A stretch of DNA of 64,000 nt. It comes from Nocardia sp. CDC159. GTDB lineage: Bacteria; Actinomycetota; Actinomycetes; Mycobacteriales; Mycobacteriaceae. Made by a program: the position numbers and the translations under genes. The stretch spans positions 124,001 to 188,000 of the forward strand of contig NZ_JAMRXH010000011.1 in assembly GCF_023740735.1 (NCBI RefSeq). The letters are read 5' to 3'. Below the pieces are notes generated by a model. It had not been told where the DNA came from, did not search any database, and saw only the letters and a list, made by a program, of their open reading frames with translations. Position 1 is the first letter of the stretch, and each line of letters opens with the position of its first letter. Shown here piece by piece: positions 52,264 to 61,185 of this stretch.

Positions 52264-52407
52264 GTGGCCAAGGGCAAGCGGACGTTCCAGCCGAACAACC
52301 GTCGTCGGGCGCGGGTCCACGGGTTCCGTCTCCGGATGCGGACCCGTGCGGGCCGCGCGATCGTGTCGGCGCGCCGTCGCAAGGGCCGCGCCTCGCTCAC
52401 GGCCTGA
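52264..52407 (+). CDS. rpmH: 50S ribosomal protein L34
   Basis: The 47-residue basic protein has the L34 signature GKRTFQPNNRRRARVHGFR and end RRRKGRASLTA. GTG at 52264 has AGGAG eight bases upstream. It is the first gene of the rpmH-rnpA-yidD-yidC-jag operon, divergent from dnaA as in nearly all bacteria. Confidence 0.97.
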   Translation: MAKGKRTFQPNNRRRARVHGFRLRMRTRAGRAIVSARRRKGRASLTA

Positions 52408-52489
52408 TCCTCCGGCACCGGGTTCGGCGTCATGCCTGATTCGCCGTTCGGTCCGCTGACCTCTGCCCGATACACGCTCGGACACTCGG

Positions 52490-52915
52490 GTGTTGCCTGA
52501 GCCGTATCGGCTGCATCATCGTGCCGATTTCTCCCGGACGGTGCGGCGCGGCCGGCGAGTCGGGAGGCGTGACCTCGTCGTGCACGTGCTGGTGGCGACC
52601 GAGACGGATGGGGACGGGCCGGTCCCGGCCGTTCGGATCGGTGGACCGCGCTTCGGATTGATCGTCAGCAAGGCGGTGGGCTCCGCGGTGATTCGTCATC
52701 GCGTGGCCCGCCGCCTGCGTCATATGTGCGGCCCGCTCATCGGTGAGTTACCCGAGGAGGCCGATGTTGTGATTCGCGCACTTCCCGGTGCGGCCCATGC
52801 CTCCTCCCCCGAGTTGGAGCGGCAGCTGCGTGGCGCGTTGCGCAAGCTCGTTCCGAATGTCACTGTCCCCGAGATGGATCCATCGGGATCGCTCGAGTCG
52901 GGCGGCACGTCATGA
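52490..52915 (+). CDS. rnpA: Ribonuclease P protein component
   Basis: The 141-residue basic protein has the start LPEPYRLHHRADFSRTVRRG and the RNase P protein motif VIRHRVARRLRHM, the RNR-type helix that contacts the catalytic RNA. It assists 5' maturation of tRNA. It lies 82 bases after rpmH and overlaps yidD by four bases. The RNase P RNA is not encoded in this window. Confidence 0.94.
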   Translation: MLPEPYRLHHRADFSRTVRRGRRVGRRDLVVHVLVATETDGDGPVPAVRIGGPRFGLIVSKAVGSAVIRHRVARRLRHMCGPLIGELPEEADVVIRALPGAAHASSPELERQLRGALRKLVPNVTVPEMDPSGSLESGGTS

Positions 52916-53244
52916 AGCCGACCCGGCTCCCGGCCAACGCGTTGATATTCCTCATCGAGCTGTACCGGACCTACGTCTCCCCCACCCGCATGCCGACCTG
53001 CCGGTTCACCCCCACCTGCAGTGAGTACGCGGTGACCGCGTTGCGCACCCGCGGCCTGTTCGTCGGCCTGGGATTGACGGTCGTACGCCTGGCCAAATGT
53101 GCCCCCTGGCACCCTGGTGGATGGGACCCCGTACCCCAGCGCGGGGCAGCCGCCGAACCGTCAGGTGACGAAGCGGCGGAACACAAGCCTTTGAAAGGGT
53201 CGCCGCCCGCGGTGACCGGCGATACGACGGACGGGAGTACATAG
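52912..53244 (+). CDS. yidD: Membrane protein insertion efficiency factor YidD
   Basis: The 110-residue protein has the family signature YRTYVSPTRMPTCRFTPTCSEYA with three conserved cysteines and KCAPWHPGGWDPVP. YidD aids insertion of membrane proteins by YidC and Sec. It overlaps rnpA by four bases and precedes yidC by four bases, so the three are co-translated. Confidence 0.95.
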   Translation: MKPTRLPANALIFLIELYRTYVSPTRMPTCRFTPTCSEYAVTALRTRGLFVGLGLTVVRLAKCAPWHPGGWDPVPQRGAAAEPSGDEAAEHKPLKGSPPAVTGDTTDGST

Positions 53245-53248
53245 AGCC

Positions 53249-54340
53249 GTGCTCGATTTCATCTACTATCCGGTGTCCTGGATCTTGTGGTTCTGGCACC
53301 GGGTCTTCGGGTTCGCGCTGGGCAAGGACAATGGCCTTGCCTGGGCGCTGGCCGTGGTGTTCCTTGTCTTCACGCTGCGGTTGGTGCTCTACAAGCCGTT
53401 CGTGAAGCAGGTTCGCACCACCCGGCAGATGCAGGAGCTGCAGCCGCAGATCAAGGCCCTGCAGGCCAAGTACAAGAACGATCGCCAGAAAATGGCGCTC
53501 GAGATGCAGAAGCTGCAGAAGGAACACGGCTTCAACCCGCTCATGGGCTGTCTGCCGGTGCTGGCGCAGGTTCCGGTGTTCATCGGTCTGTATCACGTGT
53601 TGCGGTCGTTCAACCGAGTCGGCGGCGGTACGGCCGGATTCGGCGGCATGCATATGACGCCCGAGCAGAACGCCAATACCCCGAACTACGTCTTCAATGC
53701 CGAGGACGTGCAGTCGTTCCTGCGGGCGCGCATCTTCGGCGCCCCCATCTCCGGCGTGATCACCTCGCCCAGGGAACAGCTGGAGGCCTTCGCCAACTAC
53801 GGCGGAATCCCGCACATCGGAAGCATGATCGCGGTCGCGGTTCCGCTGATGATCATCGCGGGCCTGGCGACCCACTTCAACGCCCGTGCCTCGATCGCGC
53901 GGCAGAGCGCGGAGGCGGCGGCCAATCCGCAGGCCGCGATCATGAACAAGATGGCACTGTGGGTGTTCCCGCTCGGCGTGATTGTCGGTGGCCCGTTCCT
54001 GCCGATCGCCATCCTCATCTACTGGGTGTCGAACAACATCTGGACCTACGGACAGCAGCATCTCGTCTTCGGTCGCATGGAGAAGGAAGAAGAGCAGAAA
54101 AAGGAAGAGGCCAAGCAGCGCCGCTCCACCAATGCGCCGAAGCCGGGCGCCAAGCCGGTCGATCCGAAGAAGAAGCCGGTCGATGCCCCTGTCGTCGATG
54201 CCGAGCCGACCACGCCGTCCACCAACGGCACGCCGAAGTCCTCGGGTAAGGCGACCGCCTCCTCGGGCAAATCGTCCGGGCAGGGCAATCGCAAACGATC
54301 CGGCAATCGAGGCCGCCCCAATCAGAAGCGACGTCGCTAG
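53249..54340 (+). CDS. yidC: Membrane protein insertase YidC
   Basis: The 363-residue Oxa1-family insertase has about five helices: LAWALAVVFLVFTLRLVLY, then the coiled hairpin QPQIKALQAKYKNDRQKMAL and later GCLPVLAQVPVFIGLYHVL. The hydrophilic-groove Arg lies in the first core helix (FTLRLVLYKPF). The C-terminal tail is very basic and Ser/Lys-rich. It inserts and folds inner membrane proteins with or without Sec. GTG at 53249 is the start, four bases after yidD. Confidence 0.95.
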   Translation: MLDFIYYPVSWILWFWHRVFGFALGKDNGLAWALAVVFLVFTLRLVLYKPFVKQVRTTRQMQELQPQIKALQAKYKNDRQKMALEMQKLQKEHGFNPLMGCLPVLAQVPVFIGLYHVLRSFNRVGGGTAGFGGMHMTPEQNANTPNYVFNAEDVQSFLRARIFGAPISGVITSPREQLEAFANYGGIPHIGSMIAVAVPLMIIAGLATHFNARASIARQSAEAAANPQAAIMNKMALWVFPLGVIVGGPFLPIAILIYWVSNNIWTYGQQHLVFGRMEKEEEQKKEEAKQRRSTNAPKPGAKPVDPKKKPVDAPVVDAEPTTPSTNGTPKSSGKATASSGKSSGQGNRKRSGNRGRPNQKRRR

Positions 54341-54373
54341 CCGAGGCGACGATGCAGATTGAAGGAAACGACA

Positions 54374-54928
54374 ATGACTGTTGAGACCGATGAAGGGGAC
54401 GCCACTGTGGCGACGACGATCGAGGAGACCGAGCGGGACACGTCCGGCGACGAGGTGAGCGACACCGAGGAGGCGCTCATCGAGGAGGGTGAGATCGCCG
54501 GTGACTACCTCGAGCAGCTGCTCGATGTGCTCGACTTCGACGGCGATATCGACCTCGACGTCGAGGGCGACCGCGCGGTGGTGAGCATCGATGGCGGCCG
54601 CGATCTGTCGAAGCTGGTGGGTCGTCGCGGTGAGGTGCTGGACGCGCTGCAGGAGCTGACCCGGCTGGCCGTCCAGCAGGCGACCGGGGTGCGCAGTCGG
54701 CTCATGCTCGATGTCGCGGGCTGGCGGGCCAAGCGTCGGGCGGAGCTGAGCTCGCTCGGCACCGAGACCGCGCGGCGCGTGCTGGACTCGGGTAAGCCGG
54801 AGGCGCTGTCGCCGATGACCCCGTTCGAGCGCAAGATCGTGCACGATGCCGTGGCGGCCGTCGACGGCGTCACGAGTGAGAGCGAGGGCGTGGAGCCGAA
54901 TCGGCACGTGGTCGTGCTGCCGGGCTGA
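54374..54928 (+). CDS. KH-R3H RNA-binding protein (Jag/KhpB)
   Basis: The 184-residue protein has an acidic N-terminus, a KH domain with VGRRGEVLDALQELTRLAVQ and a C-terminal R3H domain with SPMTPFERKIVHDAVAAVDG. Jag/KhpB proteins bind RNA and influence cell elongation; the corresponding mycobacterial gene also lies between yidC and rsmG. GAAGGA lies eight bases before the ATG at 54374. Confidence 0.93.
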   Translation: MTVETDEGDATVATTIEETERDTSGDEVSDTEEALIEEGEIAGDYLEQLLDVLDFDGDIDLDVEGDRAVVSIDGGRDLSKLVGRRGEVLDALQELTRLAVQQATGVRSRLMLDVAGWRAKRRAELSSLGTETARRVLDSGKPEALSPMTPFERKIVHDAVAAVDGVTSESEGVEPNRHVVVLPG

Positions 54929-54952
54929 TCGTCCATTCCAAAGTGATTGCGG

Positions 54953-54980
54953 GGCCCCCGGTTTCTTCGAACCGGGGGCC
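54953..54980 (+). terminator. Hairpin between jag and rsmG
   Basis: GGCCCCCGGTT (54953-54963) pairs with AACCGGGGGCC (54970-54980) around loop TCTTCG. It has no T-tract. It probably ends the rpmH-jag transcript or reduces read-through into rsmG. Confidence 0.7.
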
Positions 54981-55050
54981 TACGCTTGTCCGGGGATTGT
55001 CGCAACGGATGAACCCTGGACGCCGTCGAACTCTCCGAATCCGGAAGGAT

Positions 55051-55064
55051 GTTTCACGTGGAAC
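55051..55064. promoter_or_regulatory. parS-like site upstream of rsmG
   Basis: GTTTCACGTGGAAC differs from the parS core at one base. It lies directly before the rsmG ribosome-binding site. Confidence 0.6.
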
Positions 55065-55075
55065 GAGGCACCGGT

Positions 55076-55798
55076 GTGACGAACTCTGAGCACTCCCCCG
55101 AGCCCGTCGACGCGGTGGCCGCGGTCGAGCCACCGTCCGTCGCCGCGCGGGTATTCGGCGAGCGGCTCGCGCTGGCGGAGCGCTATCACGCCGTGTTGGC
55201 CACGGTCGGGGTGGAGCGCGGACTGATTGGGCCGCGCGAGGTGCCCCGGCTCTGGGAGCGTCACATTCTCAACTGCGCGGTGGTGGGCGAGCTGATCCCC
55301 TCCGGGGCGACCGTGGTCGACATCGGCAGCGGTGCGGGACTGCCCGGCATCCCGCTCGCCATCGCACGTCCCGATCTGCGCATCACCCTGGTCGAGCCGC
55401 TGCTGCGCCGAACGATCTTCCTGGCCGAGTTCATCGAGGCGGCCGGTCTCGAGGTGACTGTCGTTCGCGGCCGGGCCGAGCAGCCGGAGGTCCGTAAGGA
55501 GGCGGGTGGCGCGGATGTGGTGACCTCCCGCGCGGTGGCCCCGCTCGGTAAGTTGGCGAAGTGGTCACTGCCGCTCGTACACGAGCACGGCCGGATGCTC
55601 GCCCTCAAGGGATCCAGCGCCGCCGAGGAATTGGAGCGCGATCGGATCGATCTGTCGCGGGCTGGTGGTGGCAATGCGGAGGTCGTGGAGTGCGGCGTCG
55701 GCATCGTGTCGCCGCCCACGGTCGTACTGAGCGTCGAGCGCCTGCCGCGTTCGGAACGGCCGCACCGGAAGTCCATTCGTCGTCCTCGGAAGGACTGA
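55076..55798 (+). CDS. rsmG: 16S rRNA (guanine-N7) methyltransferase RsmG (GidB)
   Basis: The 240-residue SAM-dependent methyltransferase has the cofactor motif VVDIGSGAGLPGIPLAIARP and RLWERHILNCAVVGELI, typical of RsmG, which methylates G527 of 16S rRNA. GTG at 55076 has GAGG seven bases upstream. An in-frame ATG at 55049 has its ribosome-binding site directly abutting and is less likely. The C-terminus is very basic. It lies between jag and parA. Confidence 0.94.
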   Translation: MTNSEHSPEPVDAVAAVEPPSVAARVFGERLALAERYHAVLATVGVERGLIGPREVPRLWERHILNCAVVGELIPSGATVVDIGSGAGLPGIPLAIARPDLRITLVEPLLRRTIFLAEFIEAAGLEVTVVRGRAEQPEVRKEAGGADVVTSRAVAPLGKLAKWSLPLVHEHGRMLALKGSSAAEELERDRIDLSRAGGGNAEVVECGVGIVSPPTVVLSVERLPRSERPHRKSIRRPRKD

Positions 55799-55820
55799 CG
55801 GCGCTCTCGGCTTTGGGTGT

Positions 55821-55873
55821 GTTTCATGTGAAACATGATGCGGAGGCTCGTTCCGGCATGTTTCACATGAAAC
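55821..55873. promoter_or_regulatory. Pair of inverted parS-like sites
   Basis: GTTTCATGTGAAAC (55821-55834) and GTTTCACATGAAAC (55860-55873) are exact reverse complements of each other. Each differs from the parS core at one central base. Confidence 0.6.
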
Positions 55874-56105
55874 CGAACCCCGCTCTGCGATCCGTTCGCT
55901 CTGACGGTTCCGGCCTCTCCCCCTTCCGATGATTGCTGCTGCCAAGCTGATCGGCCCGGTTTGTCGACGCGCGCTCGACTGGCGCGCCCCTCCCCTCGTA
56001 CGCGCGATTGCGTGAGCCGGCCAGATCTTCGTTGCCGGATATCCGTCCTGCCTGCCGCGTCCACCAACCGTCGTCTCGCGGCCGCGCCCCTCGAGGCCGG
56101 TCCCG

Positions 56106-56119
56106 GTTTCATGTGAAAC
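56106..56119. promoter_or_regulatory. parS-like site upstream of parA
   Basis: GTTTCATGTGAAAC is identical to the site at 55821 and lies 230 bases before parA. Confidence 0.6.
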
Positions 56120-56349
56120 ATCGATCGAAACCTGTGTTTCGACCGTTTCTGCGCGTGTCGCAGAAGGATTGCAGCGGTTCAACTTCCGTATCGTGTCGAG
56201 TACTGGCAAGCTAGGTGTCGTCGAGCGTGAGCGCAGATTTGCGGTGCCCGACAGGCTCGCCAGGAAGCAACCGCGCTCCGCTTTGCTCGAGCCTTGCGGC
56301 GCTGAAGCTGCCTGGGCACGTGTCTGAAGTTCTCGGGTTAGGAGCCTGT

Positions 56350-57369
56350 ATGTCGAACGGTCGCGCGAATGTTTCACGGGAAACAACGTCGCGGGTACCC
56401 GGAATGCTGGACGGTAGCGCCGATTTGGACGAGTTCGGACGCACCCCGTTCGGGAACATCTCTGCTGCCGAGACACCCATAGCCGCGGAGGCGCAGCGTG
56501 CCAGTCAGGTGCTGCATCCCGGTTCCATGTCGATTCCCAAGCCGCGTGAACAGCGGATCATCACCATCGCCAACCAGAAAGGCGGGGTCGGGAAGACCAC
56601 GACCGCGGTGAATCTGGCCGCCGCCCTTGCCCTGCAGGGCATGACGGTGCTCGTCATCGATCTCGACCCGCAGGGCAACGCCAGCACCGCGCTCGGCGTC
56701 GAACATCACTCGGGTGTGCCGTCCAGCTATGAACTGCTCATCGGGGAGATCTCGGTGCAGGACGCGATTCAGCAGAGCCCGCACAATGAGCGACTGCTGT
56801 GCATCCCCGCGACCATCGATCTGGCCGGTGCCGAGATCGAACTCGTCTCCATGGTGGCCCGCGAGGGACGGCTCAAGGCCGCCATCCAGGAGGCGAATAT
56901 CGCGGGCTATGACATCGATTACGTGATGATCGACTGCCCGCCCTCGCTGGGCCTGCTGACCGTGAACGCCTTGGTGGCCGCCAAGGAGGTGCTGATCCCC
57001 ATTCAGTGCGAGTACTACGCGCTGGAGGGCGTGGGCCAGCTGCTCCGCAATATCGGCCTGGTGCAGGCGCATCTCAATCCGGAACTACATGTCTCGACCG
57101 TCGTCCTCACCATGTACGACGGCCGGACCAAGCTGGCCGATCAGGTCGCCGAGGAAGTGCGCGGGCACTTCGGCGATGTGGTGTTGCGATCGGTGATTCC
57201 GCGCAGTGTGAAGGTGTCCGAGGCGCCGGGCTACGGGATGACCGTGCTCGACTACGATCCGGGCTCGCGCGGTGCGATGAGCTATCTGGATGCCGGTCGG
57301 GAGATCGCGGCCCGGTCCGCGCCGACGGCGCGTGCGGCGAGTGGTGTGAACGAGGAAAGGGGTCGGTAG
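56350..57369 (+). CDS. parA: Chromosome partitioning ATPase ParA
   Basis: The 339-residue Walker-type ATPase has the deviant Walker A KGGVGKTTTAVNLAAAL, VLVIDLDPQGNAS and IDCPPSLGLLT. The N-terminal extension (about 75 residues, low complexity) starts MSNGRANVSRETTSR; NVSRET is encoded by a parS-like sequence. ParA drives segregation of ParB-bound origins and, in mycobacteria-type cells, is linked to polar growth. ATG at 56350 is preferred over the upstream in-frame start at 56215. Confidence 0.96.
   Translation: MSNGRANVSRETTSRVPGMLDGSADLDEFGRTPFGNISAAETPIAAEAQRASQVLHPGSMSIPKPREQRIITIANQKGGVGKTTTAVNLAAALALQGMTVLVIDLDPQGNASTALGVEHHSGVPSSYELLIGEISVQDAIQQSPHNERLLCIPATIDLAGAEIELVSMVAREGRLKAAIQEANIAGYDIDYVMIDCPPSLGLLTVNALVAAKEVLIPIQCEYYALEGVGQLLRNIGLVQAHLNPELHVSTVVLTMYDGRTKLADQVAEEVRGHFGDVVLRSVIPRSVKVSEAPGYGMTVLDYDPGSRGAMSYLDAGREIAARSAPTARAASGVNEERGR
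56371..56384. promoter_or_regulatory. parS-like site within the start of parA
   Basis: GTTTCACGGGAAAC has one mismatch to the parS core and lies inside the parA coding region, encoding the VSRET part of the protein. Confidence 0.65.
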
Positions 57370-57373
57370 GCCG

Positions 57374-58378
57374 ATGAGTCAGGCGAAAAAGGGTGGACTA
57401 GGGCGCGGGCTGGCCGCGCTGATCCCGACCGGGCCGACCGAGGTGCAGGGGCTCGGCAGCGCGGCCGCGAATGCCGTCATCGGGCTCGACCCGATCGGTC
57501 CGCATCCGGCGTCGGCGTATCTGCACCGCGTCCCGGATCCGGAGGCGGAATCCGATGCCGGTGCGGTCTACCGGGAAATCCCGCCGGATCAGATCGTGCC
57601 GAATCCGAAGCAGCCGCGTAACACCTTCGATCCGGAGCCGCTGGACGAACTGGTCCACTCCATCCGCGAATTCGGCCTCATGCAGCCGATCGTGGTTCGC
57701 CAACTCGAGTCCTCCCCCACCCCGCGCTATCAGCTCGTCATGGGCGAGCGCCGGTGGCGGGCCAGCCAGGAGGCGGGCCTGCCCGCCATTCCGGCGATCG
57801 TGCGTGAGACCGACGATTCGGCCATGCTGCGCGATGCCCTCCTGGAGAACATCCACCGGGTGCAGCTCAACCCGCTGGAGGAGGCGGCGGCCTATCAGCA
57901 ACTGCTGGAGGAGTTCGACGTCACCCACGAGGAGCTTGCCGCGCGGATCGGCCGGTCCCGACCGGTCGTCACGAATATGATCCGGCTGCTGAAGCTGCCG
58001 GTCGAGGTGCAGCGCCGGGTGGCGGCGGGCGTGCTGTCCGCTGGTCACGCGCGGGCGCTGCTCGGTCTGGAGGCCGGTGCGGAGGCACAGGTGAAGCTGG
58101 CGGCACGCATTGTCGCCGAGGGGCTTTCGGTGCGTGCCACCGAGGAGGCCGTCACGCTGGCCAACAAATATCCGGAGGACGAGCCGCAGGCGCCGAAGCC
58201 GGCCGAGCGCAAGCCGATCGAGGCTCCCGGCATCAAGCGGCTGGCCGACCGCCTGGCGGACTCGTTCGATACCCGGGTCGCCATCAGTATGGGTAAGAAG
58301 AAGGGCAAGATCGTCATCGAATTCGGCGATCCGGCAGACTTGGAACGGATTGTCACCTTGATGGACCCACATCGGTAG
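57374..58378 (+). CDS. parB: Chromosome partitioning protein ParB
   Basis: The 334-residue CTPase/DNA-binding protein has the N-terminal GLGRGLAALIPTG box, the ParB/Srx nucleotide domain with MGERRWRASQEAGLPAIPAI and ENIHRVQLNPLEEAAAY, the helix-turn-helix with ARIGRSRPVVTNMIRLLKLP and a C-terminal dimerisation region. It binds parS and spreads as a CTP clamp. It follows parA by four bases. The local parS-like sites are its presumed targets. Confidence 0.97.
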   Translation: MSQAKKGGLGRGLAALIPTGPTEVQGLGSAAANAVIGLDPIGPHPASAYLHRVPDPEAESDAGAVYREIPPDQIVPNPKQPRNTFDPEPLDELVHSIREFGLMQPIVVRQLESSPTPRYQLVMGERRWRASQEAGLPAIPAIVRETDDSAMLRDALLENIHRVQLNPLEEAAAYQQLLEEFDVTHEELAARIGRSRPVVTNMIRLLKLPVEVQRRVAAGVLSAGHARALLGLEAGAEAQVKLAARIVAEGLSVRATEEAVTLANKYPEDEPQAPKPAERKPIEAPGIKRLADRLADSFDTRVAISMGKKKGKIVIEFGDPADLERIVTLMDPHR

Positions 58379-58550
58379 GTCCGCGGGTGGTGGCGGCCGA
58401 AAATGGCCGCTGCACGCCCGTGACTACCACCCTGGCGCCGAATCGTCACTGTGACGGTGCCGGGTCTGTGATCCTGAAGAACAGCAGATGGGAAATGAGG
58501 CGGTTCGCGTTGATCGCTTATTCTTGCTGGCGAGCAGATTTTGATGCGGC

Positions 58551-59342
58551 GTGAGTGTGGACGAATCGGACAGCTGGAGGCTGAGCAGAGCGGTGTCGAC
58601 CAGCGTGACCGCACTTACCCTCGGCGGGTTGGACAAACTCCCCGTCCACGCCCGCAGATGCGTGTTCTGGGAGATCGACCCCGCCGTGGCGGAGGACTCT
58701 CGCGAATTCAGCGATCCGGTCTTCGAGAAGGAGGCATGGCTGTCCACGGTCATGCTCGAATGGGGATCGTGCGGCCAGATCGCGACGGTCAATGATCAGC
58801 CCGTCGGCTGCGCGTTGTATGCCCCGCCCAGTGCCGTGCCGCGTGCTGCCCTCTTTCCCACCTCCCCGGTGAGCCCGGACGCGGTCCTGCTGACCACGCT
58901 GCGGACCGAATTTCCGTATCAGGACACCGACATTGGCAACCGGCTGATCCAGGCCGTGGTCGCGGATCTGGTGCGCCGCGGCGTGCGGGCGATCGAGGCG
59001 TTCGGCATCCGTCAGGACCCCTCGGCCACGGTGCTGCCGACGCGTGCGGTGAGCTCGATGATGCTCATGGAGCGGATCGATACCCCCGCCTTCGGCCTGC
59101 CCTCGGCGGGCGGTACGGCGTCGCGACGGGGTTCGGATTCCTGCTCTCCGGAGAGCTGCATGATCGATGCGGACTTCCTGGAGGACGTCGGATTCAAGGT
59201 GGTGGCCGCGCATCAGCGCTTCCCGCGGCTGCGGCTCGAGCTCGACAGCGATCACCTGTGGAAAGAGGATGTGGAGCGGGCGCTGGACCAGCTGTTGGCA
59301 GCCGCGTCGATGACGACGCCCACGCGAGTGGGATCGTTCTGA
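58551..59342 (+). CDS. GNAT-type acetyltransferase (Rv3916c-like)
   Basis: The 263-residue protein has an N-terminal part around VHARRCVFWEIDPAVAEDS and a GNAT-like fold with YQDTDIGNRLIQAVVADLVR as the acetyl-CoA-binding region. It occupies the position of Rv3916c, downstream of parB. The substrate is unknown. A loop with PSAGGTASRRGSDSCSP is unusual. It converges with cwlM across a strong terminator. Confidence 0.78.
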   Translation: MSVDESDSWRLSRAVSTSVTALTLGGLDKLPVHARRCVFWEIDPAVAEDSREFSDPVFEKEAWLSTVMLEWGSCGQIATVNDQPVGCALYAPPSAVPRAALFPTSPVSPDAVLLTTLRTEFPYQDTDIGNRLIQAVVADLVRRGVRAIEAFGIRQDPSATVLPTRAVSSMMLMERIDTPAFGLPSAGGTASRRGSDSCSPESCMIDADFLEDVGFKVVAAHQRFPRLRLELDSDHLWKEDVERALDQLLAAASMTTPTRVGSF

Positions 59343-59356
59343 CCGGAAAATAGCGG

Positions 59357-59384
59357 TGGGCCAGACGGAATCGTCTGGCCCACA
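59357..59384. terminator. Bidirectional terminator between the GNAT gene and cwlM
   Basis: GTGGGCCAGACG (59357-59368) pairs with CGTCTGGCCCAC (59373-59384) around loop GAAT. T-rich sequence follows on the right (CTTTTCG) and A-rich sequence precedes on the left (GGAAAATA), so both convergent genes can use it. Confidence 0.88.
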
Positions 59385-59395
59385 AGCTTTTCGAA

Positions 59396-60598
59396 CTACA
59401 TGCGGTCGGCCGCGGCCAACTCCTCGGCGAGCAGCTCCGCGAAAGTGTATGTGCCCGTGGGCTGATCGTCCTGGCCGAGCAGATACAGCCGCTTCACCGA
59501 GATGAGGATGGCCTCGGCGATGACGTCGCGCATGCGCGGGTTGGTCAGTACCGAGGCGTCGTAATCGTTTGTGAGATAGCCGATGTCGACCTGCACGGTC
59601 GGCATCTTGGTGAGCCGCAACAGATCCCAGGTGCGGGCGTGGGTTCGGCAGTCCTGCAATGAGGTTCGGGCCACGATCTCGCGCTGGATGAAGCCCGCCA
59701 GCACCTGACCGATCATCGAGACCGAACCGTGCGAATTGCCGAAATGGAAACCGGCGACACCGCTGGCCAGCGGACTCGGATTGGTCGCGCAGCGCAGCGA
59801 GATCATCAGATCCGCATCGAAGGTGTTGGAGGTCTCCGCCCGCTCGGCATCGGTGGGATTGGCGCCCCACGGCCGGGACAGGAAGGTCTCCATACCGGTC
59901 GCCGCCATCCGGCCCTCGAGGCGGCTGGCCAGATCCCACAGGATCTCCGATTCGTACACATCACCGAATTCGGTGGGCACGGCATAACCCTTGTCGGGAC
60001 CACCCAGACCCGGATCGATGACGATGCGCTTACCGGTCAGCTGCGGCCCGGCCCGGTGCACGACCTCCTCTTCGGCGATCCGATGCGGATTGCCGCCGGT
60101 GACGCGTGCGCCCAGCTGTTCCAGGGCGCGCAGCGTATCCGGACCGCAGATACCGTCGGAGGACAGGCCGATCTCACGCTGGAACGCGGTCAGCGCCTCG
60201 TGGGTGTGCGGGCCGAAGTAGCCATCGACGCGGTGCACGTAATAACCCAGATCCTGCAGGCGACGCTGCAGGGTGGCCACGTCGTCGCCGTACAGCGGCG
60301 CCGACAGCTGATAGATCAGGGTGCGAGCGCCCAGCCGGTAGGACGCCTCCTTGAGGGCCCGATAGGTGGCGGGGCCGACGACGCCATCGACGAGCAGTCC
60401 GCGATGCTGCTGGAAGGCGCGTACGGCCGAATCGAGGTCGTGGTCGAAGACCGCCTCGGAATCCTTCCAGTACTCGCCGTTCGGAGAGGCGTCGGAATCG
60501 GCGCCGTTCGGGCGCATGTGCAGGAACCCGAGACTTGCCAGGGTGCTCCGAACCTCAGCGACGGCTGGACCGGTATCGCCGTGACGAAGTCGGTGCAT
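59396..60598 (-). CDS. cwlM: CwlM, amidase-like regulator of peptidoglycan synthesis
   Basis: The 400-residue protein has two N-terminal peptidoglycan-binding repeats (LDSAVRAFQQHRGLLVDGVV and HEALTAFQREIGLSSDGICG) and a C-terminal N-acetylmuramoyl-L-alanine amidase-like domain (VIDPGLGGPDKGYAVP, PTVQVDIGYLTNDYDASVL). No signal peptide is present, so it is cytoplasmic, as in mycobacteria, where PknB-phosphorylated CwlM activates MurA. ATG at 60598 with AGGAAAGGG upstream is the likely start. It is in the window with its kinase PknB. Confidence 0.93.
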   Translation of the reverse strand: MHRLRHGDTGPAVAEVRSTLASLGFLHMRPNGADSDASPNGEYWKDSEAVFDHDLDSAVRAFQQHRGLLVDGVVGPATYRALKEASYRLGARTLIYQLSAPLYGDDVATLQRRLQDLGYYVHRVDGYFGPHTHEALTAFQREIGLSSDGICGPDTLRALEQLGARVTGGNPHRIAEEEVVHRAGPQLTGKRIVIDPGLGGPDKGYAVPTEFGDVYESEILWDLASRLEGRMAATGMETFLSRPWGANPTDAERAETSNTFDADLMISLRCATNPSPLASGVAGFHFGNSHGSVSMIGQVLAGFIQREIVARTSLQDCRTHARTWDLLRLTKMPTVQVDIGYLTNDYDASVLTNPRMRDVIAEAILISVKRLYLLGQDDQPTGTYTFAELLAEELAAADRM

Positions 60599-60840
60599 GC
60601 GTGAGAGCCCTTTCCTTCCGCCAACCCGGGTACCCACTCATGCGACGGTTCACACCCTCGCACGACCGGAGCGTCGGTCGATTGTCTCAGACCCGGACCG
60701 AATTTCGGCAATTCCCCGAGTCCGCAGCATCGTACTCGGCGCCGAAATACTACCCATCCCCCGTCACCATGCGGGGCCGAAGGCTACAGCTGAGACTTAA
60801 GCAACGGCCCCGACTCCGGCGAGAATTCACCGAGCGGTGG

Positions 60841-61170
60841 TCAGATGACACCCTCCAGTTCGCGCAGCAGCGCGGCCTTGCCCTTGGCGCCGACGATCCG
60901 CTTGGCCTCCTCGCCCCCGGAGAACAGGATCATCGTGGGCAGGGCCATGACGCCGTAGTCGCGCGCGGTGACCGGGTTGGCGTCCGCGTCGAGCTTGGCG
61001 ATCGTCAGCTTGTCGCCGTAGGCGGCAGCGAGTTCGTCCAGCACCGGCGCGACCATCTTGCACGGGCCGCACCAGTCCGCCCAGAAATCGACGAGAACCG
61101 GTTTGTCGCTGGCCAATACGTCCTGGGCGAAGGTGGCGTCGGTCACGGTCTTCGTGGCCTTGTCGGACAT
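60841..61170 (-). CDS. trxA: Thioredoxin
   Basis: The 109-residue protein has active-site W33-C34-G-P-C37 and the cis-Pro loop MALPTMILF. It is reduced by the adjacent TrxB (15-base gap) and supplies electrons to ribonucleotide reductase, methionine sulphoxide reductases and others. It corresponds to the trxC gene of M. tuberculosis near the origin. Confidence 0.97.
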   Translation of the reverse strand: MSDKATKTVTDATFAQDVLASDKPVLVDFWADWCGPCKMVAPVLDELAAAYGDKLTIAKLDADANPVTARDYGVMALPTMILFSGGEEAKRIVGAKGKAALLRELEGVI

Positions 61171-61185
61171 GGTCGAACTCCTCGA

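Larger units (their letters stand above)
55799..56349. other. Gene-free interval before parA with parS-like cluster
   Basis: Some 550 bases between rsmG and parA contain three parS-like sites (55821-55834, 55860-55873, 56106-56119). No convincing gene is visible. The parA promoter should lie in the right half; no strong -10/-35 pair was identified. Confidence 0.6.

Noticed and set aside
55561..56214. Plus-strand and minus-strand frames between rsmG and parA
   Set aside because: They overlap rsmG or the parS-like cluster, have skewed composition and show no recognisable domain.
56215..56349. Longer N-terminus of ParA starting at 56215
   Set aside because: The added 45 residues are low-complexity and have no similarity to known ParA. 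Homology to mycobacterial ParA fits the start near 56350 with the NVSRET segment.
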